From positions 1 to 64,000 of the forward strand of contig DASYHQ010000055.1 of NCBI GenBank assembly GCA_035998445.1: a stretch of DNA of 64,000 nucleotides. Direction: 5' to 3'. This DNA comes from Tepidisphaeraceae bacterium (GTDB taxonomy: Bacteria > Planctomycetota > Phycisphaerae > Tepidisphaerales > Tepidisphaeraceae). Position 1 is the stretch's first letter; the number at the start of each line of letters is the position of its first letter. The translations under genes and the position numbers were made by a program. Positions 9,870 through 18,343 of the stretch are shown here, in pieces. A model generated the notes under the pieces. That model saw only the letters and a program-made list of their open reading frames with translations, had not been told where the DNA came from and ran no database searches.

Positions 9870-10064
9870 ATGCAGAACCTGATGAACCGTCCGACGAAGT
9901 CCAGCCACATCATCCTCCGCACCCTCGCCGCCCGCCCGGGCGAGCAACGCCCAACCGCCGCCGAGCGGGCCGCGGTGCGCCAGGCAGTTGAAGAGGGGAA
10001 GGACATTCCGGAACGCGCGGTCGATACGATCGTCGATCGGTTGATGAAGGAACTATCATGGTAG
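9870..10064 (+). CDS. Small hypothetical protein
   Basis: A 64-residue protein with GGTGGAG placed 3-5 bp before the ATG. It is Arg/Glu-rich and predicted helical (TAAERAAVRQAVEEGKDIPE, AVDTIVDRLMKEL). No family was recognised. It lies between divergent ffh and a secreted protein. Reality rests on the ribosome site and amino-acid make-up only. Confidence 0.5.
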   Translation: MQNLMNRPTKSSHIILRTLAARPGEQRPTAAERAAVRQAVEEGKDIPERAVDTIVDRLMKELSW

Positions 10065-10176
10065 CACCACGCGATCGGGTAGCGCGGCCAATGGGTACGC
10101 GGCATCAGCAAATAATGCTTATGAATCGGGTGATTTTTCCGTTGTTGCGCCGCGTGAAAGTGGTTCAACTATATGG

Positions 10177-10632
10177 ATGCGACACGCAAACAAACTTCTG
10201 GTGTTGATTGCGGCCATAGCGACTCCCTCCCTCGCCATCGCGGGCGAGCAGCCGACCACCCGACCCACTCAAGTCGTGACCTATTACGGGTACGGACATG
10301 ACGCGGGCGTTCCGCTAAACGACATGTCCCCGCGCACGACAGACGTTGGCGCCGCCAGTCGCCAGTTTGGAGAGCCCAATCCGGACGCGACGCCCGAGCC
10401 GTTCACGGAGATAGATAAGCCCGTGTTTACCGTGCCGGGCGTTTACGGCAATTACATCAAGCCGCGGTATCGCAACTACAACCGGGCACTGTCGCCGAAC
10501 TACGTCCGTCCCCAAAGCAACAATTTCGACGATGGCTCTGGCATGAGCGGCGCGCCGATGCGTTCGAACAACACCCCTGCCGGCGGCACCAACAAGGCCA
10601 GCGGTGGCAATTACATGAAACCGCAGCGATAG
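10177..10632 (+). CDS. Secreted hypothetical protein
   Basis: 151 residues with a clear signal peptide (hydrophobic LLVLIAAIATPSLAIAG, cleavage around residue 23). The mature part is rich in Pro, Asn, Tyr and Gly without obvious globular pattern (SNNFDDGSGMSGAPMRSNN), ending in NYMKPQR. Tyr-containing short motifs (VYGNYIKPRYRNYN, GGNYMKPQR) recur around NYIKP/NYMKP. No family was recognised; it may be an envelope or surface protein. A strong terminator follows. Confidence 0.6.
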   Translation: MRHANKLLVLIAAIATPSLAIAGEQPTTRPTQVVTYYGYGHDAGVPLNDMSPRTTDVGAASRQFGEPNPDATPEPFTEIDKPVFTVPGVYGNYIKPRYRNYNRALSPNYVRPQSNNFDDGSGMSGAPMRSNNTPAGGTNKASGGNYMKPQR

Positions 10633-10658
10633 CTCGGTCTTCCAAAAGAGGTAGCGGC

Positions 10659-10702
10659 AAACGAAGAAGGCGACCCCGTACAGCGGGTCGCCTTCTTCGT
10701 TT
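10659..10702 (+). terminator. Terminator after the secreted protein
   Basis: A perfect 18-bp inverted repeat (arms AAACGAAGAAGGCGACCC and its complement) closes on a short loop and ends in GTTT. It can work in both directions and also faces the PilZ gene end at 10737. Confidence 0.8.
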
Positions 10703-10736
10703 ACGTCTGCGTGCGGGGTTCATCCAACGAAAAAGA

Positions 10737-11087
10737 TCAAGCCGCCATCGGAAGCGGATCGAACTCGACCGCCAGTCGATACCCGGCGCTGCTTGGTTCG
10801 CAGCGCAGCACCTTGCCGTACGCATCCCAGCCACGCTGAGCGCCATGGGGCGGGAAGAAGACGCTGAGGCGCTCTCCCTGCTGCACGGGCGTCTGGCTGA
10901 TGGCAGATAGGCCGCCGAGCGACAGGTCGCGAAGGGCGAGGCTCAGGTGCGATTGCTGGCGGGCCTCGATCGAGTGGTCCAGACGACGCCCCTCGACACG
11001 CGTCCGCAACTCCCTACGTTGGAAGAGGCGGCGGTTGTCGTAGCTCTCCTGGGTATCCCAATCGGACATTCGCAGCATGGCAGCCAT
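10737..11087 (-). CDS. PilZ-domain c-di-GMP-binding protein
   Basis: A 116-residue single-domain PilZ protein. The arginine motif (RRELRTRVEGRR, about residues 24-35) and the second ligand motif RDLSLGGLS (D-x-S-x-x-G class) are both present. C-di-GMP binding is therefore likely. A beta-rich C-terminus (GYRLAVEFDPLP) completes the barrel. There is no output domain, so it probably acts by binding a partner. The nearest GGDEF enzyme is at 4.6-6.1 kb. Confidence 0.85.
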   Translation of the reverse strand: MAAMLRMSDWDTQESYDNRRLFQRRELRTRVEGRRLDHSIEARQQSHLSLALRDLSLGGLSAISQTPVQQGERLSVFFPPHGAQRGWDAYGKVLRCEPSSAGYRLAVEFDPLPMAA

Positions 11088-11240
11088 AGTTCGCTCCCGG
11101 TAAACCTCAGCCGATGTGGCCTACGTCCACCTTTCTCATCGGCATCGCGCACGGCAAGGTTTACCTGAATTGCCATCGGATTTACGGCGTCATTTACCGA
11201 CACTAGTGATCGGACCCGGACCGCCCTACGATACAGTTCT

Positions 11241-12809
11241 ATGTCCGCGTCTCCTGGATTTGTCTCGCTGGTCGGCGCCGGGCCCGGTGATCCCGGCCTG
11301 CTGACCGTTCGCGGCCAAACATTATTGGCCACCGCGGACGTCGTGATGTGCGATGCCCTGGCCAACCCACGGCTGCTGAGCCACTGCCGACCGGAAGCTG
11401 AAATCATCTTCGTCGGGAAACGGTCCGGCAAACACGGCATGACGCAGGACGCGATCAACGCCATCCTGGTCGACCGCGCCAAACTTGGCCGACGCGTGGT
11501 GCGGTTGAAGGGTGGCGACCCGTTCGTCTTCGGACGCGGCGGCGAAGAATGCCAAGTACTGGCAGCGGCGGGCATCCCGTTCGAAGTTGTGCCCGGCGTG
11601 ACCGCGGGCATCGCCGTGGCGGCGTACGCGGGCATTCCGATCACCCACCGCGAATTCAACGGCAGCGTGACGTTCATCACCGGGCACGAAGGTCACCGCT
11701 GCGCGTCCACGGGTCTTGATGTGGATACGACCGACTGGGCGGCACTGGCCAAATTGCCCTGCATCGCGTTCTACATGGGCACGAAGGCGTTGCCGGACAT
11801 CTGCGCGAAACTGGTCGCTGGCGGCATGCCACGCACCACCCCCGCCGCCACCGTGTCGCGAGGCACGACACCGCTGCAGCGCACGATCGTCGGTACCATC
11901 GCCGACCTGCCCGATCGCGTGGCGGCTGCGCACGTGGCGACGCCGGCGCTGACGATCATCGGCCGGGTCGTCGAGTTGCGCGAGCAACTGAGCTGGTTTG
12001 AGTCGCGTCCGCTGTTCGGGCAGACGATCGTGGTGACGCGGGCGCGCACGCAGCAAAGTACGCTCGTCGAACGGCTGGAAGCGCTCGGCGCGAACGTGTT
12101 GGAAGCCCCGACCATCGAAATCGCGCCGCTGTCTGACTTCGCGCCGCTCGACCGCGCGTTGCGGTCGCTGCGGCCGCAGGACAGTGCCGGTGGCCCTGGT
12201 TGGGTCATCTTCACAAGTGCCAACGCGATCGGCGTCGTCCGCGATCGACTACGTGCCATCGACCTCGACGCTCGCGCGTTCGCGGGCACGCACGTCGCCG
12301 CCGTAGGTGAAGCGACTGCCAACGCACTACGCGATGGCCTGGGCTTACGTGCCGACCTTGTCCCCTCCCGCGCCACCGCCGACGCGCTGGTAGACGAGTT
12401 GATCCAGCGCGATGCCGTCCGCGACCGCCGACTGCTGCTGTTGCGCGCCGACATCGCCCGGACCGACATCCCCGACCGCCTGCGCCACGCCGGCGGCATC
12501 GTTGACGACGTGGCCGTCTACCACACGCGCCCTGCCACCGCCCTGCCCGCCGGCGTCGTTGAGGCGATCGAATCGGGCCGCGTGGACTGGATCACGTTCA
12601 CTAGCAGCAGCACCGCGACGAATCTATGTTCTTTGCTCGGGCCGCAGTACAGCGACCATTTGGCCAACGTGCGGATCGCGAGCATCGGTCCCGTTACGAC
12701 CGAGACGCTGCACTGCCTGTCGCTCGAGCCCGCGGTGGTCGCGACCACCTTCAACATCGACGGATTGGTGGATGCGATCGTCACCCATAGTCGAGATCAT
12801 TCGACCTAA
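11241..12809 (+). CDS. cobA-hemD: Uroporphyrinogen-III C-methyltransferase / uroporphyrinogen-III synthase fusion
   Basis: A 522-residue bifunctional enzyme. Residues 1-250 are an SAM-dependent methyltransferase (VGAGPGDPGLLTVRG, RLKGGDPFVFGRGGEE, VPGVTAG), which makes precorrin-2 from uroporphyrinogen III. Residues 260-515 are a HemD-type synthase (IVVTRARTQQSTLVERL, WVIFTSANAI, ITFTSSSTATNL), which cyclises hydroxymethylbilane with D-ring inversion. The fusion places two consecutive steps at the branch to haem, sirohaem and cobalamin in one protein. The ATG at 11241 is right before the conserved start of the methyltransferase. No other tetrapyrrole genes are adjacent. Confidence 0.95.
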   Translation: MSASPGFVSLVGAGPGDPGLLTVRGQTLLATADVVMCDALANPRLLSHCRPEAEIIFVGKRSGKHGMTQDAINAILVDRAKLGRRVVRLKGGDPFVFGRGGEECQVLAAAGIPFEVVPGVTAGIAVAAYAGIPITHREFNGSVTFITGHEGHRCASTGLDVDTTDWAALAKLPCIAFYMGTKALPDICAKLVAGGMPRTTPAATVSRGTTPLQRTIVGTIADLPDRVAAAHVATPALTIIGRVVELREQLSWFESRPLFGQTIVVTRARTQQSTLVERLEALGANVLEAPTIEIAPLSDFAPLDRALRSLRPQDSAGGPGWVIFTSANAIGVVRDRLRAIDLDARAFAGTHVAAVGEATANALRDGLGLRADLVPSRATADALVDELIQRDAVRDRRLLLLRADIARTDIPDRLRHAGGIVDDVAVYHTRPATALPAGVVEAIESGRVDWITFTSSSTATNLCSLLGPQYSDHLANVRIASIGPVTTETLHCLSLEPAVVATTFNIDGLVDAIVTHSRDHST

Positions 12810-12849
12810 ACACCCGCGGGTGAGAAGGCCTCAGGCGATCATCAACACA

Positions 12850-12953
12850 TGTCATCCCGAAGGGAGCGGAAGCGACTTGAGGATCTCGGACTAAGGACGG
12901 TTCTCGGCCTTGGGAGATGGGTCAGGTCGGCAAGCCTCCCATCGGGATGACAA
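12850..12953. repeat. TGTCATCCCGA palindromic repeat, copy 1
   Basis: An imperfect inverted repeat of about 104 bp bounded by TGTCATCCCGA and TCGGGATGACA, with inner arms around GGGAGCGGAAGCGACTTGAG and GGGTCAGGTCGGCAAGCCTC. Seven more copies are in the window. Confidence 0.8.
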
Positions 12954-13044
12954 CGGGGCCATCCGAAAAGGCTCTGGCCCCCTAGCGTCAATCGGACTCG
13001 CTGTTTCGTTTCGGCACCTCCCCCTCTAGAATCCCCACCCACCA

Positions 13045-13974
13045 ATGGCCAAGGAGCGCAACGATCTCGTCGACCGCCTGCTGTACGTGCTACTGCGCGC
13101 GGTCGCTGCGGCGCTCTACTGCTTCCCGGTGAACGCGAACCTGCGGTCCGCAAAGTTGCTCGGTTCGGCGTTGTATCGGTTGGACCGCAAGCACCGCGAA
13201 CGGGCGCTTACCAATCTGAAGCGCAGCATGCCGGAACTGTCACCGCGGCAGCGCGAGGCGATGGCCGAGCGGTCGATGCAGGAAGTGTTCATGCTGTTCG
13301 TCGAGGTGCTGTTCACCACCCGGCTGATCCGCATCGACACCTGGCCGCGCTACATCACGCTGCACAATTTTGAGCCCGCGCTCGATTTGCTGCTGAAGCG
13401 CAAGCAGGGCCTGCTGCTGCTGACGGGCCACTACGGCAACTTTGAGATTCTTGGCTACCTGCTGGCCGTCCTAGGCTTTCCCACCGCCAGCGTCGCGCGA
13501 CCGTTGGACAACAAATACATCAGCCGCTGGGTGTTCGGCGTGCGCGAGCGGCTCGGACAGCGCATCATCGTGAAAAAAGGGGCGACCGAGGACGTGGTCG
13601 ACGAGATGGAGCGTCACGGGGCCGTCGGTTTCGTCGCCGACCAGAACGCCGGCGCCAAGGGTATCTTCGTCGACTTCTTCGGCCGAAAGGCCAGCACGTA
13701 CAAGTCGATCGGCCTGGTCGCGATGCAGTACAACGTGCCGATCGTCATCGGTTACTCGCGCCGGGTAAATGAGAAGTTCCAGTTCGTCGTCGGCGTGCAG
13801 GACATCATCTACCCGGCCGACTGGGCCGACCAACCGGACCCGCTGCGCTACGTCACCCAGCGGTACACGAAGGCGATCGAAGACTTCATCCGCGTCGACC
13901 CCGGCCAATACTGGTGGGTCCACCGCCGTTGGAAAACGCGGCCGAAGGGGGAGATGCCGGAAGCGTTTGATTAG
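13045..13974 (+). CDS. Lysophospholipid / lipid A acyltransferase of the LpxL (HtrB) family
   Basis: 309 residues. The catalytic motif HYGNFE (H-x4-E) is at about residue 129, and the second conserved block VGFVADQNAG at about 190-200. The C-terminal YWWVHRRWKTRP is characteristic of the LpxL/LpxM family, which adds secondary acyl chains to lipid A on the inner face of the cytoplasmic membrane. An N-terminal hydrophobic helix (about 10-30) fits membrane anchoring. It supports a Gram-negative-type outer membrane. Substrate chain length cannot be read. Confidence 0.9.
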   Translation: MAKERNDLVDRLLYVLLRAVAAALYCFPVNANLRSAKLLGSALYRLDRKHRERALTNLKRSMPELSPRQREAMAERSMQEVFMLFVEVLFTTRLIRIDTWPRYITLHNFEPALDLLLKRKQGLLLLTGHYGNFEILGYLLAVLGFPTASVARPLDNKYISRWVFGVRERLGQRIIVKKGATEDVVDEMERHGAVGFVADQNAGAKGIFVDFFGRKASTYKSIGLVAMQYNVPIVIGYSRRVNEKFQFVVGVQDIIYPADWADQPDPLRYVTQRYTKAIEDFIRVDPGQYWWVHRRWKTRPKGEMPEAFD

Positions 13975-13985
13975 GTCCGGGATCA

Positions 13986-14040
13986 GATGCTTCCCGGGCT
14001 GGAGGCCCGGGTCACGTGATGCTTAGCATGGGGAGACGTC
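13986..14040. repeat. Short GC palindrome between genes
   Basis: The inverted repeat CCCGGGCTGGAGGCCCGGG lies after the acyltransferase stop, followed by a few weakly related words. It could act as a weak terminator, but no T-run follows. Confidence 0.4.
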
Positions 14041-14083
14041 CTACCATAGTCGTACGGCATTCATCTTCATCCACCCGTACATC

Positions 14084-15040
14084 ATGACGCTTCCAATCCT
14101 CAACGAGATCCTGAATCGCACGCGTGCAGGAGAAGCGCTCGCACTATGCGTGGTCGTCTCGACGCGCGGCAGCACACCACAGGGCGCCGGCGCGAAGATG
14201 CTCTGCCTGTTGAACGGCACCACCATCGGCACGCTGGGCGGCGGTTGCGTAGAGGCGGAGGTGCGCCGCAAGGCGATGGAGCTGCTGAACGGCGGGCAAT
14301 CGCAGTTGCTGACCTTCCGGCTCGACTCCGACTACGGTTGGGACGACGGCCTGATCTGTGGCGGCACAATGGACATTCTCGTCCACCTCGTCCGCTCCCC
14401 CACCGATGCCGCCGTCTTCGCGCCGCTGGCCGATGCGCTGCAGCAGGGGCAGCCGGCGCAACTGGTCCTGCCATACGAGCGCAACGGCCAGGCGTCCAAG
14501 TACATCGAAGACCTCGGGCCGCCGCCTGTGCTCGTGATCGCCGGGGCGGGGCACGTCGGCCAAGCGCTGGCAACGCTGGCCTCGCAGGCGGGGTTCGACG
14601 TCGACGTGATCGACGACCGAACCGACTACGCCAACCGCGAGCGCTTCCCCACGGCTCGACAACTGATGTTGGGCGAGATCGAAACAAGTCTTCGCCAGTA
14701 CCCCACTGACGCCGATACGTACATCGTCATCGTCACCCGCGGCCACCGCAACGATGGCAGGGCGCTGGAAGCCGTCGTTCGATCACCGGCGAAGTACGTC
14801 GGCCTGATCGGCTCGAAGAGCAAGATCAAGCTGATCTTCCGCGAAATGCTGGCCAACGGTGTGGCGCTCGACGACCTGCTTCGCGTCCACGCGCCGATCG
14901 GCCTGAACATCGGCTCTGTTACCGTCCCCGAAATCGCAATCAGCATCGCCGCCGAGTTGGTCGCGGTACGCCGCGGCGTGCAGGTGGCGGGGGCAATGCG
15001 AATGGCCCAGGCGGAACTACGGGTGTGGTTGAAGGGGTGA
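14084..15040 (+). CDS. XdhC/CoxI family protein
   Basis: 318 residues. The N-terminal XdhC/CoxI domain (CVVVSTRGSTPQGAGAKML, GTLGGGCVEAEV, CGGTMDILV) is followed by a Rossmann-like XdhC C-terminal domain with IAGAGHVGQALATLA near residue 153 and VGLIGSKSKIKLIF. The family binds molybdenum cofactor and supports sulfuration and insertion into xanthine-dehydrogenase-type enzymes. No hydroxylase subunit or other moco gene lies in the window, so its client must be elsewhere. Confidence 0.9.
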   Translation: MTLPILNEILNRTRAGEALALCVVVSTRGSTPQGAGAKMLCLLNGTTIGTLGGGCVEAEVRRKAMELLNGGQSQLLTFRLDSDYGWDDGLICGGTMDILVHLVRSPTDAAVFAPLADALQQGQPAQLVLPYERNGQASKYIEDLGPPPVLVIAGAGHVGQALATLASQAGFDVDVIDDRTDYANRERFPTARQLMLGEIETSLRQYPTDADTYIVIVTRGHRNDGRALEAVVRSPAKYVGLIGSKSKIKLIFREMLANGVALDDLLRVHAPIGLNIGSVTVPEIAISIAAELVAVRRGVQVAGAMRMAQAELRVWLKG

Positions 15041-15114
15041 AGGCATGTCTCAGCCGCGCTGCATCTCGCCACGTAGCGAAAACTAGGTTCACCGCACTAC
15101 CGCATATCGCCAGT

Positions 15115-15221
15115 TGTCATCCCGAAGGGAGCCTAAGGCGACCTGAGGGATCTCGACGCGCGGACGGTTCTCGGCCTTGGGAGATCCCTCAGGTCGCTTC
15201 CGCTCCCTTCGGGATGACAGT
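15115..15221. repeat. TGTCATCCCGA palindromic repeat, copy 2
   Basis: A hairpin-like pair: TGTCATCCCGAAGGGAGC...GACCTGAGGGATCTC and GAGATCCCTCAGGTCGC...CTTCGGGATGACA. It sits in a 340-bp gap that otherwise shows nothing. Confidence 0.85.
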
Positions 15222-15380
15222 CGTTAGCATGAGGCACGCGACTGGCCCTGCCCCGCACGACCCTCAACCTTTCACCTTCTTTGAGCGCCCGCCCCTTGAA
15301 CAATGGGGCACCGCATCTTAACATCCGCCGTACCTTCACATGTTGTTCCCGCCTGAAGGTTTGGCAATGGAGTGCCGCCG

Positions 15381-16160
15381 ATGTCACAGAACACCCTGCA
15401 GCCGTGCGACGAGTCCACCGACCTGTTCGAACCCGCCAAGCCGCCGCGACGGTACGGTGAAACCGACCTGCACAAGACGCTGAAGAAGGAAGCCTGCCGG
15501 TGGCTGTACCGCATGGGCTACCGCTGCATTGCCGCCGAGGTGCGCCTGAAGCCGCTGGGCATCATCGACGCCGTCGGTACGGGCTGCTTTCGCCCGTACC
15601 ACAACTACAACAATCAGCCGCGCGAGGTGCAGCAGGTCTGCTTCATCGAATGCAAAGCCAGCCGCAGCGACTTCCTGCGCGACATGAGCGACGACGGCCA
15701 GCTGAAGCTTTGCCTGATGGAACGCGACCGGAACCGTAAGGCCGAATCCAAACGCCGCAGCCGCAAGCCGCGCGTGTTACGGCAGACGGTCGGCCTGGGC
15801 AAGTTCGATTCCTGCCTCATGCAACCGATGGCGAACCTGCATTACGTGTTAGCACCGGTCGGTATGCTGCAGAAGAAAGACCTGCCCGCCCGCTGGGGCC
15901 TGCTGGGCTGCGGGCCGGGCGGCATCAACGTCGTCGTGCGGGCCGAGTGGCAGGAAGTCTCGCGGACCGAGTACGTCGAGTCCGCCATCGCCCGCACCCT
16001 CACCGGCGACATCTTCCGCGCCGACGACCGCGCCATCAGCTCCGTCAACCGCGCCCTGTTCGCCCAGCAGCAGACATTGGCCGAGCGCATCCGCAGCGTG
16101 CGCCCGCAGAGCATCCTGTCGCCCCTGCCGCATGGGCAGGTCGCGGTGGCGCGGCAATAA
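15381..16160 (+). CDS. Putative PD-(D/E)XK nuclease-like protein (MmcB-like)
   Basis: About 259 residues from the ATG at 15381, which has GGAG 8 bp upstream; a GTG at 15372 is also in frame. Residues around 50-100 read LGIIDAVG...VCFIECKASRSDFLRD, the D...ExK spacing of restriction-like nucleases, and IECKASRSDF resembles the core of MmcB DNA-repair proteins. A basic stretch (RKAESKRRSRKPRVLRQ) could bind DNA. Several Cys residues are scattered but give no clear zinc site. The AP endonuclease nfo is the next gene, convergent. The nuclease assignment is by motif only. Confidence 0.55.
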   Translation: MSQNTLQPCDESTDLFEPAKPPRRYGETDLHKTLKKEACRWLYRMGYRCIAAEVRLKPLGIIDAVGTGCFRPYHNYNNQPREVQQVCFIECKASRSDFLRDMSDDGQLKLCLMERDRNRKAESKRRSRKPRVLRQTVGLGKFDSCLMQPMANLHYVLAPVGMLQKKDLPARWGLLGCGPGGINVVVRAEWQEVSRTEYVESAIARTLTGDIFRADDRAISSVNRALFAQQQTLAERIRSVRPQSILSPLPHGQVAVARQ

Positions 16161-16211
16161 ACATAACGGGCACCGCCGAAGCGAACCTCCCGCGGTGTAA
16201 AGGTTCCACCT

Positions 16212-16503
16212 CTTCTGTAGGACAGGCATTCCTGCCTGTCTCTCCCCCCGTCTGCTTCTCCCCCGTACTCGCGAGATCAAAATCCCAAGCCCCAATGCCA
16301 AACAAATGACCAATCACCGAATCCCAATCGGAAAGACTCCCTGCTCTGTGTTTGCCTCTGTGCTCTCTGTGTCCTCTGTGGTTCAACCGCTTCTTCGCGC
16401 CACCTATGCGTCTCCTTTGCGGCCTTCGCGTCCAGCCCTTCCGTGAATACGGGGGGAGAGGCGGACAGGGGGGAGACAGGCAGGAATGCCTGTCCTACAG
16501 AAG
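16212..16503. repeat. Short copy of the MITE-like element (copy B)
   Basis: A 292-bp block with the same outer inverted ends as copies A and C (CTTCTGTAGGACAGGCATTC at left, its complement at right) and the GGGGGGAGAGGCGGACAGGGGG tail region in degraded form. Its core differs: TCTGTGTCCTCTGTGGTTCA and GGCCTTCGCGTCC words, of the type of CACGAAG repeats. This indicates that the ends can enclose different interiors. Confidence 0.75.
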
Positions 16504-16536
16504 AGGAGTCTCGTGCGTTAATCACGCGATTTCGGT

Positions 16537-17385
16537 CTACTTCATCAACCCGCGCAACGTCTCCAGATTCACCGTGTCCCAGTCCCGGCCATCCTCATGC
16601 TTGGCTTTGGGCGTCTCCAGGATCTTCGGCACGTTCTTGAACGCCTTGTCGCGCACGAACGGCTCAAAGCCTTCCAACCCGATCTGACCATGACCGATGT
16701 GTTCATGGCGGTCCACCCGGCTGCCGAGTTCTCGCTTGGAATCATTCAAGTGCAATACGCGCACGCGCTCGACGCCAATCGACTTCTCCAGGTCCTTCCG
16801 AAACGCCTTGTACTTCGCTCCGCGGAAGTCGTAGCCGGCCGCGAACAGGTGGGCGGTGTCGAGGCAGACGCCAAGCTTCTCCGGGTGCTTCACGCCATCG
16901 AGGATGGTCGCCAAATGCTCGAGCGAGCACCCAAGGCAGCTGCCTTGGCCCGCAGTGATCTCCAGACAAGTGATGACGTTTGGCGCGTCGACTTCACCGA
17001 AGAGGATATTCAGCGCCGCCGCCACCCGCGCAAGGCCCGCCTCTTCACCACTGCCGACATGCGCGCCCGGGTGGGTGACGAGGAGCCCGATGCCAAGCTG
17101 TTCGCACCGCCGTAGTTCCTCACCGAACAAATCGATGCTCTTCCGCCAAAGCGTTTCGTCCGGCGACGCCAGGTTGATCAGATAACTATCGTGGCTGACC
17201 GTATGCTTGAACCCGGATTCCGACAAATGCGATTTCCATAGCGAGATCGCCTCGGCCTCCAGCGGTTTCACCTTCCACTGCTGTTGATTCTTCGTGAAGA
17301 CTTGAACTGATTCCATGCCAAGCCGCTGGGCTTCCAGGATGGCCTTGTGCATGCCGCCGGCGATGGAGAGGTGGGAACCGAACAT
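16537..17385 (-). CDS. nfo: Deoxyribonuclease IV (endonuclease IV, AP endonuclease)
   Basis: 282 residues from the ATG at 17385; the open frame extends to 17928 but only as an artefact opposite panC. Family signatures appear in order: FGSHLSIAGG, SHDSYLINLASPDE, VTHPGAHVGSG, LEITAGQGSCLG, VCLDTAHLFAAGYD and HLNDSKRELGSRVDRHEHIG. They supply the His, Glu and Asp ligands of the tri-zinc site. The enzyme cleaves DNA at abasic sites in base excision repair. It is divergent from panC with about 105 bp between starts. Confidence 0.96.
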   Translation of the reverse strand: MFGSHLSIAGGMHKAILEAQRLGMESVQVFTKNQQQWKVKPLEAEAISLWKSHLSESGFKHTVSHDSYLINLASPDETLWRKSIDLFGEELRRCEQLGIGLLVTHPGAHVGSGEEAGLARVAAALNILFGEVDAPNVITCLEITAGQGSCLGCSLEHLATILDGVKHPEKLGVCLDTAHLFAAGYDFRGAKYKAFRKDLEKSIGVERVRVLHLNDSKRELGSRVDRHEHIGHGQIGLEGFEPFVRDKAFKNVPKILETPKAKHEDGRDWDTVNLETLRGLMK

Positions 17386-17491
17386 GCCGCGGGAGTCTAC
17401 CTGTCGCCCAGGCGTTTGTCGCATCGGTGCCACGGTCAGCCGCCCGCCTACGGCTGTTGCTTTCCGCCTCCGGTTTCGTAACGTGGCCGAC

Positions 17492-18328
17492 GTGATCGTC
17501 ACGCACACCATCGCCGAATGCCGCGCGGCCCGCGCCCAGTTGGGGCGCGTCGCGTTCGTGCCCACCATGGGCGCGCTGCACGCCGGCCACATGTCGCTCG
17601 TGGAGACCGGCCGCCAGCACGCGCCGCACGTCGCCGTCAGCATCTTCGTCAACCCCACCCAGTTCGGCCCGCGCGAGGATTTCACCAAGTACCCGCGCCC
17701 CGTCTTCGAAGACCTGCAGAAGCTGGAAGAGGCCAACGTCGACCTCGTCTTCAACCCCGCGCCCGAGGAGATGTATCGCCCCGGCGTGCCAGACGTGCCA
17801 ATCGACGTGCCGCAGCTCACCACCATGCTGGAGGGCAAGCACCGCCCGGGGCACTTCAAGGGCGTTTGCCAGGTGGTCGCCAAGCTGTTCAACATCGTGA
17901 AGCCCGACGTTGCGCTCTTCGGCCGCAAGGATTTTCAGCAGCTGCGCGTGTTGCAGGCGATGGTGGATGGGCTCGACTTTCCGATCGACGTCATCGGCTG
18001 CACCACGCTGCGTGATGCGGACGGCCTCGCCATGAGCAGCCGCAACCAGTACCTGTCGCCTGTCGACCGCGAGCGCGCCCTCTCCATCAGCCGCGCGTTG
18101 CGATTAGCCGAGGCGGAGTTCACCAACGGCGCTCGGCAACCCCAGCGGTTGCTGTCGCTGATGAAGCGCACGCTGCTCGAGAAGCATTTGCAGATCGACT
18201 ACGTCGCCTGCGTCGATGCCGTCACGCTGAAGGATCTGCTCGAAAACATCAGCGCCCCCACCGTCATTGCCATCGCCGCCCGCGTGGGCAACACGCGGCT
18301 TATTGATAATGTGACGCTGACCCCCTAG
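17492..18328 (+). CDS. panC: Pantothenate synthetase
   Basis: About 278 residues from the GTG at 17492 (MIVTHTIAECRAAR, the typical start; a GTG at 17483 is possible). Signatures of the nucleotidyltransferase fold are FVPTMGALHAGHMSLV (HIGH-like HAGH), SIFVNPTQF, FGRKDFQQLRVLQAMV and MSSRNQYLS (KMSKS-like). It condenses pantoate with beta-alanine using ATP in coenzyme A synthesis. No panB or panD is nearby. The window's pyrimidine-degradation genes would yield beta-alanine only if an amidohydrolase is present elsewhere. Confidence 0.95.
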   Translation: MIVTHTIAECRAARAQLGRVAFVPTMGALHAGHMSLVETGRQHAPHVAVSIFVNPTQFGPREDFTKYPRPVFEDLQKLEEANVDLVFNPAPEEMYRPGVPDVPIDVPQLTTMLEGKHRPGHFKGVCQVVAKLFNIVKPDVALFGRKDFQQLRVLQAMVDGLDFPIDVIGCTTLRDADGLAMSSRNQYLSPVDRERALSISRALRLAEAEFTNGARQPQRLLSLMKRTLLEKHLQIDYVACVDAVTLKDLLENISAPTVIAIAARVGNTRLIDNVTLTP

Positions 18329-18343
18329 CGTTCACCAACCTCT

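Noticed and set aside
11088-11240. Cobalamin riboswitch before cobA-hemD
   Set aside because: No B12-box-like conserved sequence found in the 150 bp upstream.
17386-17928. N-terminal extension of the nfo frame
   Set aside because: nfo homologues start at FGSHLSIAGG (17385); the extension lies opposite panC.
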